Shown here: piece after piece, positions 1 to 5,457 of the stretch
Numbering within the stretch: the stretch's first letter is position 1
Layout of the letters: the number at the start of each line of letters is the position of its first letter
Assembly: GCA_004356555.1 (NCBI GenBank)
Contig: SMWY01000117.1
Span: forward strand, 1 to 8,274
Source of the DNA: Candidatus Dadabacteria bacterium
GTDB lineage: Bacteria > Desulfobacterota_D > UBA1144 > Nemesobacterales > UBA2774
Direction: 5' to 3'
Length of the DNA stretch: 8,274 nucleotides
Translations under genes and position numbers: made by a program
Notes under the pieces: generated by a model
Databases searched by the model: none
What the model was told of the DNA's origin: nothing
Seen by the model: the letters and a program-made list of their open reading frames with translations, nothing else

Positions 1-245
1 TTCATGTCAAATATTTTCGTCTCTAATTCCTGGAATTGTTTAACTGCTTTAGCAACTGCATTATCCTTCGGAGTTTCGCATAAGTGCTGTAACTCTTTAA
101 GCAGCTCTTCTATATCGAGCAGTTCTATTATACGTGCCTTGGATATGTCTCTGTCGTCTTTTTCTCGGAGTTGTTTTATAACAGCAACCCTCTTGAGGCG
201 GCGTCGAGGTGGTTCAAGAGTATGACGAAACGGACGCCGGATTTT
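1..245 (-). pseudogene. Orphan minus-strand frame, no start codon, runs off left end
   Basis: Read leftward, this frame is open from just after a TAA at 248-246 to the window edge. From about position 190 down it gives a convincing charged, helical protein with stretches such as AVIKQLREKDDRDISKARII, LDIEELLKELQHLCETPKD and AKAVKQFQELETKIFD. The plus strand over the same bases gives only a serine-rich low-complexity product, which looks like the antisense shadow of this protein. No ATG, GTG or TTG lies in frame before the last codons, and the part above about 190 is arginine/proline-rich and less convincing. The gene is therefore either 5'-truncated, frameshifted near 185-200, or started by a rare codon. 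The family is not recognised. A small phage or island protein is possible but unproven. Confidence 0.35.
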
Positions 246-270
246 TTATGCAGATGTTCAAGGGCGTAGC

Positions 271-287
271 AAACGGGAGAAAACAAA
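271..287 (+). repeat. Initiation-region repeat, copy 1
   Basis: AAACGGGAGAAAA at 271-283 is repeated exactly at 801-813. In both places it is followed by a short A-rich run and an ATG. It supplies the GGGAG Shine-Dalgarno of the gene starting at 288, with 8 nt of spacing. Confidence 0.6.
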
Positions 288-626
288 ATGACAGATAGAC
301 AGCAAGACGAAGATAGAAGAATGGAAATGCAGGAAGAGGCAAGGCTGGATTCAATGGTGCCTGCTTACATTGTAATTGAATACGATGTTAGGGGCAGAGA
401 AAATTGTAGGCACACTTTTGTTGATGTAAGCGAAGACGAGGCGAGGGACTGTTTCGAGGGTTCCATTGACGGCTTAACTGAAAGCAACGAGGTGGAATGT
501 AAGGTTGAATTATGGACTGGGAAAATAGTACACAATTACATCCCTTCTGATTACGGAACCTTTCAGGAAACCTTTGTAGAGAAAGACGAGCTGATAGACA
601 CTAAAGATATTTCATGGAGGAAATGA
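288..626 (+). CDS. Hypothetical acidic protein, 112 aa
   Basis: The family is not recognised. The ATG at 288 has a GGGAG Shine-Dalgarno at 275-279 with 8 nt spacing. The product begins with a charged segment (MTDRQQDEDRRMEMQEEAR). A region with beta-like character follows (VPAYIVIEYDVRGRENCRHT), and then a strongly acidic middle and C-terminus with one WTGK turn and two cysteines (C40, C55) plus a third near residue 66. There is no signal peptide or membrane segment, so it is probably cytoplasmic. Its stop lies one base before the next ATG, so it is probably co-transcribed with the two small genes that follow. Small size, tight packing and the neighbouring broken tRNA suggest phage or island cargo; this is inference from context only. 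Confidence 0.7.
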   Translation: MTDRQQDEDRRMEMQEEARLDSMVPAYIVIEYDVRGRENCRHTFVDVSEDEARDCFEGSIDGLTESNEVECKVELWTGKIVHNYIPSDYGTFQETFVEKDELIDTKDISWRK

Positions 627-627
627 A

Positions 628-816
628 ATGACCAAGATGAATGAGCAAGCCGTAGAGGCAATAGATTTTCTTATGGGTTTTCTAATTATAGAAAAGTTTA
701 AGATAAAAAGTGTCAGCCAAATTGATATTGAAAAGTTGAAACGCTTTAAATACTATCCGCTGTTTAAGGAATTAACAGAGCTTAAGAAAGTAATAAGAGT
801 AAACGGGAGAAAATAA
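628..816 (+). CDS. Hypothetical small basic protein, 62 aa
   Basis: The family is not recognised. The ATG at 628 lies one base after the upstream stop. It has a clear GGAGG Shine-Dalgarno at 616-620, inside the end of the upstream gene, with 7 nt spacing, which indicates translational coupling. The product has an N-terminal helix with a hydrophobic stretch (AIDFLMGFLIIEKF) and a lysine-rich second half (EKLKRFKYYPLFKELTELKK), ending in NGRK. The size and amphipathic pattern would suit a small helical regulator or adaptor, but no domain is evident. The last codons double as the ribosome binding site of the next gene. Confidence 0.65.
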   Translation: MTKMNEQAVEAIDFLMGFLIIEKFKIKSVSQIDIEKLKRFKYYPLFKELTELKKVIRVNGRK

Positions 817-818
817 AA
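801..818 (+). repeat. Initiation-region repeat, copy 2
   Basis: This is the second copy of AAACGGGAGAAAA (801-813), followed by an A-rich run and the ATG at 819. It encodes the C-terminal NGRK of the preceding gene and also provides GGGAG at 805-809 for the following one. Confidence 0.6.
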
Positions 819-1031
819 ATGAATATATGGATATGGCTTTTCATAGTAGCAATCGCCAGCCTGGGGAGCGCTCAGTATGCAATCCACGAAACCAAGCAGA
901 GGGAATTAAATCTATGCGAGGAGCCCTATTCTTTTGAAATCCGGGAATTATTATTGCCCAAATATTGCCCGGTTCAGACGAAATTGGGGCATGGATGGTG
1001 GAAATATCGGAACATATGGAAATGCTGTTAA
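819..1031 (+). CDS. Hypothetical small exported or membrane-anchored Cys protein, 70 aa
   Basis: The ATG at 819 lies 2 nt after the upstream stop and has GGGAG at 805-809 with 9 nt spacing. The N-terminus (MNIWIWLFIVAIASLGSAQY) is a hydrophobic segment. It could be an uncleaved membrane anchor, or a signal peptide cut near the small residues SLGSA at 14-18, although it lacks the usual basic n-region. The remaining ~50 residues hold four cysteines (C33, C50, C69, C70), an aromatic patch (GHGWWKYRNIW) and a terminal CC. Small exported Cys-containing proteins are common among phage lysis, superinfection-exclusion and island genes, but no specific family is recognised. It is the last gene of the cassette before the tRNA remnant. 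Confidence 0.6.
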   Translation: MNIWIWLFIVAIASLGSAQYAIHETKQRELNLCEEPYSFEIRELLLPKYCPVQTKLGHGWWKYRNIWKCC

Positions 1032-1093
1032 GTTGTAAGCATCATTAAACATTAGATTATCAGTATTTAGGGGGTTTGCTGAATTGTAACACA

Positions 1094-1138
1094 CTGGATT
1101 CTGAGTCCAGCGCGTCTACCAAATTCCGCCACTTCGGC
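1094..1138 (-). pseudogene. tRNA-Leu(CAG) 5' fragment, 3' part missing
   Basis: On the minus strand the bases from 1138 down read as the first 45 nt of a tRNA-Leu: acceptor 5' strand GCCGAAG, then TG, a D-arm closed by GCG/CGC with TTGGTAGA in the loop, and an anticodon arm CTGGA-CTCAGAA-TCCAG with anticodon CAG at 1103-1101. After the anticodon stem the sequence departs from tRNA. There is no long variable arm, no GTTCGAA T-loop, and no CTTCGGC strand to pair with the acceptor. I found no matching 3' half between this point and the left end. The gene is therefore broken, and the unknown small-gene cassette begins at the break. Confidence 0.6.
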
Positions 1139-1311
1139 ATATTTGGCAAAGCGGTACCCAACCTCTCATTAAATATTATCATACATACTCTAAACCCGCT
1201 ATAGTTATTTTGGGCCCTAAAGCATATTAATTAATCATAGTTTTATTAAAATTTAATTCCCTAGCAAGAAAATGGCCCTAGGCTAAAATACTAAGGTTGA
1301 GATACAACTCA

Positions 1312-2514
1312 TTATTCGGAGAACAAAACAAGCACACCGGTATAAGTAAAGATATGATTCTTGTTCTGAAGTGGGGCAAATTCAGAATTGCCGAAAAATC
1401 CTATAAAGGGGACTTCACCAAGTACGCTTGATATATAAGCGGTATCAATACCCTGATGACCGTAAAGAGAAGATCCCCTTGCGCAGCAATTAAAATATAT
1501 TCCAAATTTAAATGAGTTATCCGGATTTTGGTTAGAAGTAATTCTATCTAGCATTTGCTTAAGGTCTTGTCTTGCCATTTCAGGGTTTCTCAATGTAAAA
1601 GCAACAATCTGGCCCTCCTTCACATTCTGAGGAACAGCCACATACCCTGACTTCTGGTCCACTCCGATTAGATTTCTGACAAGATAGTCGCTTCCGATAA
1701 TATTCTCTTGATCGGGATCGGGAGGAAAAGCTATGAATAGGAGGCGGAGAATATCCACGGAATCCTGTAAAAGCCCTCTTGGAATCCGTTTCTTTAATAC
1801 TTGAAAAGCCGGTTCCCCATCCAGTTCCAATATTATATTCTTATTAGCCTTTGTAATAACACACGGGGCCCCCACCAGTTGACATCCTTGCGTAATATCG
1901 ACTTTATAAGAGAATTCTCCGTCCAGCAATAATCCTGAAACCGCCCCTGATGCAACGCTATCCCCATAGAACTCAAAAGTGTCATTAATTCTGGGATCCT
2001 CAGACGCGGTGGCACCAACTATCGGAACCTCCCCAAGCTTGGATTCTATTCCTTTAAAAAGAAGTTCAGGATGAATATGAAACGGGTCCGGCAAGAGGGT
2101 AAGAAGAGAGTTGGGGCTTTTAGAGGATCTCAGCAGCTCACCTATTTCTTCTCCGGCTTTCATACCCCCTGCACCTAATTGATAAATAACAAAGGGTTTT
2201 GCGCGGATTTTTTTTGAAGAAACCGCCAAAACAACAATGCCCGGCTGTGCCTCTATTTCACCATGATTAGAGAGAACTCCTATGGCGCTGCATCCGCTAA
2301 TATTTTTAGTTTGAGTAACAAGGCAAATAACTTTTAATATTTCCTGGTAATTCGCTCTATGGGGAAAAGTGCAAAAAACCAGAGCCCAGTCGGCCTTGGT
2401 GATCCCTGCCTGGTCCATTGCCTGCTTAGCAGCAGCCTCGGCAGCCTCAACACCATTTTCAATATTAGAATATCCTGCACCGGCTTCAATCATTGTTTTA
2501 TTCTCAGAAGTCAC
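1312..2514 (-). CDS. FIST-domain sensory protein
   Basis: This is a 400-aa FIST protein (FIST N-terminal plus FIST C-terminal domains). The family is thought to be a small-ligand sensory module and is often linked to signalling proteins. The N-terminal domain covers about residues 8-220, with GCSAIGVLS (74-82) and VGATASED (166-173). The C-terminal domain covers about 225-400, with YFNCCARGSSLYG (340-352), PFIGFFGNSEFAP (369-381) and a GVLVLF end. No membrane segment or fused output domain is present, so it is probably a stand-alone cytoplasmic protein. The start used is the GTG at 2514; an ATG at 2493 (residue 8) is a credible alternative, and neither has a strong ribosome binding site. The upstream split-barrel gene is on the same strand, 119 nt away. 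The ligand is unknown. Confidence 0.88.
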   Translation of the reverse strand: MTSENKTMIEAGAGYSNIENGVEAAEAAAKQAMDQAGITKADWALVFCTFPHRANYQEILKVICLVTQTKNISGCSAIGVLSNHGEIEAQPGIVVLAVSSKKIRAKPFVIYQLGAGGMKAGEEIGELLRSSKSPNSLLTLLPDPFHIHPELLFKGIESKLGEVPIVGATASEDPRINDTFEFYGDSVASGAVSGLLLDGEFSYKVDITQGCQLVGAPCVITKANKNIILELDGEPAFQVLKKRIPRGLLQDSVDILRLLFIAFPPDPDQENIIGSDYLVRNLIGVDQKSGYVAVPQNVKEGQIVAFTLRNPEMARQDLKQMLDRITSNQNPDNSFKFGIYFNCCARGSSLYGHQGIDTAYISSVLGEVPFIGFFGNSEFAPLQNKNHIFTYTGVLVLFSE

Positions 2515-2564
2515 CCCTATAATATTACCGTTTCCGGATTTTAATAGAGGTTCTTATCCCCAAA

Positions 2565-2593
2565 TTTATAAACGAACGATACACGTTTGACTA
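2565..2593 (-). promoter_or_regulatory. Possible promoter of the FIST gene
   Basis: On the minus strand there is TAGTCA at 2593-2588, a 17-nt spacer, and TATAAA at 2570-2565, about 50 nt upstream of the FIST start. An imperfect inverted repeat AAACG…CGTTT (2570-2588) spans the spacer and could be an operator. The -35 match is weak, so this is tentative. Confidence 0.25.
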
Positions 2594-2633
2594 TTGCCGA
2601 GAATGATAAGAGATATTAAGAGCACTCTAAAAA

Positions 2634-3068
2634 TTACAAATCGCCCCACGATATTATTTTCTCAGGTGTTATTTTTATAACCGGGGCGCCTAAGTACTCT
2701 AACCCCATTTTACGGTATTGATCATATTTCTCAGTAAGAATTTTTAGCGATCTCTTATACTCTTCCCCACTATAAATCACATCCGCACCGCCTATAATAA
2801 TAACATAGTAAAGTTTGTTCCAGTTCTCAACGTACTTATCAATTACAAGAGAAATATTAGGATTGTCAATAATGTTTCTTACTCTCTTGAGCTTATTCGC
2901 AGATACACGTTTAGGTTTTTTATCAATAGGTGAATAAATAAAACCGCCGTCATACACAAAACATACCGGGAGTATAAGAGGATTCCCCAATTCGTCAACC
3001 GTTGCCATCCTGGCGATTCTATGCGAAATAATTACATCTCTTTGTTTTTTTGTTGGTTTTGCTGTCAA
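2634..3068 (-). CDS. Split-barrel PPOX-type F420/FMN-binding protein (Rv0121-like)
   Basis: This 144-aa protein has the pyridoxamine-5'-phosphate-oxidase-like split-barrel fold. ARMATVDELGNP (19-30) is the usual first beta hairpin, followed by LPVCFVYDGGFIYSPIDKKPKR (33-54), NISLVIDKY (71-79) and NWNKLYYVIIIGGA (82-95). The ID-KKPKR and W-x-KLYYV pattern resembles the PPOX-class family named after mycobacterial Rv0121, predicted to bind coenzyme F420; FMN or heme-related roles are possible. The length is typical. The start is unusual: TTG at 3068, with AAGGAG (3091-3086) 17 nt upstream, which is long. An in-frame ATT at 3074-3072 would sit 11 nt from it. The gene diverges from prs and precedes the FIST gene on the same strand. 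The substrate is unknown. Confidence 0.8.
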   Translation of the reverse strand: MTAKPTKKQRDVIISHRIARMATVDELGNPLILPVCFVYDGGFIYSPIDKKPKRVSANKLKRVRNIIDNPNISLVIDKYVENWNKLYYVIIIGGADVIYSGEEYKRSLKILTEKYDQYRKMGLEYLGAPVIKITPEKIISWGDL

Positions 3069-3099
3069 ACTAATTTTTTCAGTGACTCCTTAATATATC

Positions 3100-3127
3100 T
3101 TGAATTATAATTTATGTCTTTTATAAT
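3100..3127 (+). promoter_or_regulatory. Sigma-70-type promoter for prs
   Basis: TTGAAT at 3100-3105, a 16-nt spacer and a perfect TATAAT at 3122-3127 lie in the divergent intergenic region. Transcription would start near 3134, leaving a leader of about 44 nt before prs. A second TATAAT at 3106-3111 has no good -35 partner. This promoter probably drives the prs-rplY-pth-hppA run. Confidence 0.55.
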
Positions 3128-3177
3128 ACCTTGTTTTCATCAATGGTGATTTACTATTTTTATTTACACGAGATCAA

Positions 3178-4119
3178 ATGGAGAATACTAAGATTTTCTC
3201 TGGGACTTCAAATGCACCCCTCGCCGAGGCTGTCTGCAAATATTTGGGCGTCCCTTTAGGAAAAGCGGAAATAAGAAGGTTTAGTGATGGGGAACTTTCA
3301 ACTGAGATTTCTGAGAGTGTGCGCGGATCCCATGTATTCGTAATACAGTCCACCTGTCCTCCGACCAATGAACATATAATGGAACTCCTTATTCTTACAG
3401 ATGCTTTAAAAAGGGCTTCTGCCAGAGCAGTCACTGCGGTCATACCTTATTATGGCTATGCCCGCCAAGATAGAAAAGTAAAGCCTAGAGCTCCAATAAC
3501 GGCAAAACTTATTGCTGACCTTATAACCACTTCTGGCATCAGCCGTGTGGTTACTGTAGATCTTCATGCGGGGCAGATTCAGGGGTTTTTTAATATTCCT
3601 GTTGATCACATATATGCTTCTCCGATATTAATACAATATATAAAAGAGAATACTAATAAAGACGATATTGTTATCGTATCACCTGACGCCGGAGGAATGG
3701 AAAGGGCCAGATCATTTGCAAAAATACTTGATTCAGATCTCGCAATGACAGACAAAAGACGTCCTAATCCAAATGAAGCTGAAATAATGAATGTGATAGG
3801 TGATGTAGAAGGTAAGTCTGTAATTCTGGTAGACGATTTGGTCGATACAGCAGGAACTGCAATACAAGCAGCAAAAGCACTCATGAGAGAAGGTGCCAAG
3901 AGCGCGTCTCTATGTTGTACGCACGGAGTTCTTTCAGGAAGTGCGATTGAGAGGATAAAAGATTCAGAACTTGAGGAAGTTATAATTACAGATACTATAC
4001 CCCCAACTCAGGATGCGGTAGATTGTAATAAAATCAAAGTACTTACTATTGCAAACCTACTTGGTGAGGCAATAAAAAGAATAACTACAGGAGAATCCAT
4101 AAGCAGTCTTTTTAACTAA
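3178..4119 (+). CDS. prs: Ribose-phosphate pyrophosphokinase (PRPP synthetase)
   Basis: Prs transfers pyrophosphate from ATP to ribose 5-phosphate, giving PRPP for purine, pyrimidine, histidine, tryptophan and NAD synthesis in the cytoplasm. The 313 aa match the class I length. Visible motifs are FSDGE (35-39), the ATP-site region YARQDRKVKPRAPITAK (94-110), the metal-binding DLHAGQIQGFF (128-138), the catalytic flexible loop with K193 and R195 in TDKRRP, and the ribose-5-phosphate loop VILVDDLVDTAGT (215-227). The ATG at 3178 has only a weak purine stretch (CGAGA) upstream. It is the first gene of the plus-strand block, 30 nt before rplY. No truncation or odd residue is seen. Confidence 0.97.
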   Translation: MENTKIFSGTSNAPLAEAVCKYLGVPLGKAEIRRFSDGELSTEISESVRGSHVFVIQSTCPPTNEHIMELLILTDALKRASARAVTAVIPYYGYARQDRKVKPRAPITAKLIADLITTSGISRVVTVDLHAGQIQGFFNIPVDHIYASPILIQYIKENTNKDDIVIVSPDAGGMERARSFAKILDSDLAMTDKRRPNPNEAEIMNVIGDVEGKSVILVDDLVDTAGTAIQAAKALMREGAKSASLCCTHGVLSGSAIERIKDSELEEVIITDTIPPTQDAVDCNKIKVLTIANLLGEAIKRITTGESISSLFN

Positions 4120-4149
4120 TAAGTTGTGTATATGGAAGGAGCTTAAAAA

Positions 4150-4830
4150 ATGGCACAGAGTACATTAAATGTATTAAAGAGAAAAAGAATGGGTAAAAGC
4201 GGAGCCAGAGAAATTAGAAAAGAAGGTAATATCCCCGCTGTATTATATGGTAAGGGAACAGAGACTATTTCACTTGTTATTAACCCGTCCGAGCTAAAAA
4301 AAGCACTATCAACAGAAGCCGGTGAAAACACACTGCTTGAGATACACGTTAAAGACGGAGAAGCAGATATTCAGAAATTATCGCTACTTAGAGAAATTCA
4401 ATATGACTACCTAACAAGTAAACCTATTCACTTTGACTTCCAAGCTCTTGATATGAATAAGAAAATTACAGTTAGTGTGCCTGTCAAAATAGAAGGTAGG
4501 GCCATAGGGGTTAAGGAAGGTGGAATCTTAGAGGAAATATTAAGAGAGATAAATATTGAGTGCCTGCCCACTGATATACCAAATTCATTTCCCGTAGATG
4601 TAGCTGAACTTGAAGTAGGTCATTCAATACATGTAAATGTTCTTGAGGCAGAAGAAGGGATAACCATTCTCCACGACGATGAAGAAACTATTGTTACTAT
4701 CTTAGCACCTAAGGTGGAGGAAGTTGTTGTAGAAGAAGAGGAAATTGAATTAGAAGAAGGTGCCGAGGAAGTTGCGGAGGACGCTGCCCCAGAAGAAGCT
4801 AAAGACGAAGGAAGCGAAGAGAGTAGTTAA
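4150..4830 (+). CDS. rplY: 50S ribosomal protein bL25 (CTC/TL5 form)
   Basis: bL25 binds 5S rRNA in the large subunit's central protuberance. This is the long two-domain CTC form (226 aa) rather than the ~95-aa E. coli form. The N-terminal 5S-binding domain spans about 1-95 with the signature GKSGAREIRKEGNIPAVLYGKG (15-36) and HFDFQALD (94-101). The beta-rich C-domain spans about 102-187 (VKEGGILEEILREINIECLP, 121-140). From 189 on lies an acidic tail of Glu/Ala runs with no recognisable fold, a usual but variable feature of this form. A strong GGAAGGAG Shine-Dalgarno ends at 4141, 8 nt before the ATG. The gene lies between prs and pth, its common setting, and its stop is 5 nt from pth. Confidence 0.96.
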   Translation: MAQSTLNVLKRKRMGKSGAREIRKEGNIPAVLYGKGTETISLVINPSELKKALSTEAGENTLLEIHVKDGEADIQKLSLLREIQYDYLTSKPIHFDFQALDMNKKITVSVPVKIEGRAIGVKEGGILEEILREINIECLPTDIPNSFPVDVAELEVGHSIHVNVLEAEEGITILHDDEETIVTILAPKVEEVVVEEEEIELEEGAEEVAEDAAPEEAKDEGSEESS

Positions 4831-4835
4831 TTGGG

Positions 4836-5438
4836 ATGATGTTAATTGTGGGACTTGGGAATCCTGGGAAGGAATACACGCTGACGAAACACAACGTCGG
4901 TTTTTTAGTTGTCGATGAATTAGGGAAAAGGATTGGAGTAGATATAAAAAAGAAAAAATTTCAAAGTTTCTACGGAGAAGGATTTGTAGAAGGCAATAAG
5001 ATACTTCTGTTAAAACCGCAAACTTATATGAACCGTAGTGGGGAAGCAGTTTCAAGTGCCTCGGATTTCTATAAAATTCCTCAGGAAAATTTAATTGTTA
5101 TACATGATGAAATGGATATATCGCTAGGTAGGATAATGATAAAACCCGGCGGTGGAAGCGCTGGCAACAATGGGATTAAATCAATTATATCACTCTTGGG
5201 CAGCCAAGATTTTATTAGAGTCAGAATTGGAATAGGAAAGCCTGGGGCGGAATCTGATGGTACTAATCACGTGCTTTCCGGCTTTAGCAAAAGTGAAAGC
5301 ACTATGATAGAAGATTCAATAGTCACAGCGGCGGATGCAGTTTCAGAGATTATTAAAAACGGGCTTCAGGAAGCTATGAATAAATATAATGTTAAATCTA
5401 AAAATCAGGAAAACCTGGATCAAATAAATTCTCATTAA
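4836..5438 (+). CDS. pth: Peptidyl-tRNA hydrolase
   Basis: Pth cleaves the ester bond of peptidyl-tRNAs that drop off ribosomes, freeing tRNA for reuse. The 200-aa protein shows VGLGNPG (5-11) with N9, the catalytic histidine H19 in KHNVGF, PQTYMNRSG (61-69) with N66, HDEMDI (90-95) with D91, and the glycine-rich GGGSAGNNGIKSI (105-117) with N112. These correspond to N10, H20, N68, D93 and N114 of the E. coli enzyme. The residue before N112 is Asn (N111), where most family members have His in GGHNG. Two adjacent ATGs (4836, 4839) could start the protein. The ribosome binding site is weak (AGAGAG), so translation probably depends on coupling to rplY 5 nt upstream. Catalysis should be intact. 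Confidence 0.95.
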   Translation: MMLIVGLGNPGKEYTLTKHNVGFLVVDELGKRIGVDIKKKKFQSFYGEGFVEGNKILLLKPQTYMNRSGEAVSSASDFYKIPQENLIVIHDEMDISLGRIMIKPGGGSAGNNGIKSIISLLGSQDFIRVRIGIGKPGAESDGTNHVLSGFSKSESTMIEDSIVTAADAVSEIIKNGLQEAMNKYNVKSKNQENLDQINSH

Positions 5439-5457
5439 TTAAAGGAGGTTTAATACA

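Noticed and set aside
4..225. Plus-strand 73-codon open frame starting at 4
   Set aside because: Its product is a serine/arginine-rich low-complexity string lying opposite a far more protein-like minus-strand frame, so it looks like an antisense shadow.
1081..1138. Group I intron or split-tRNA explanation for the missing tRNA-Leu 3' half
   Set aside because: The break is after the complete anticodon stem, not in the anticodon loop, and no T-arm or 3' acceptor sequence appears on the minus strand down to position 1.
1139..1311. Possible promoter or terminator between the tRNA remnant and the FIST gene
   Set aside because: AT-rich sequence with small palindromes (GGGCCC, CCTAGG), but no convincing hexamer pair or hairpin with a T-run was found.
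3069..3177. Minus-strand TATAAT at 3109-3104 as promoter for the split-barrel gene
   Set aside because: No -35-like hexamer lies at a workable distance upstream, and the hexamer overlaps the -35/-10 interval of the better prs promoter.
3606..3899. Minus-strand open frame inside prs
   Set aside because: It lies entirely within a well-supported prs gene with intact motifs and has no ribosome binding site or recognisable domain.
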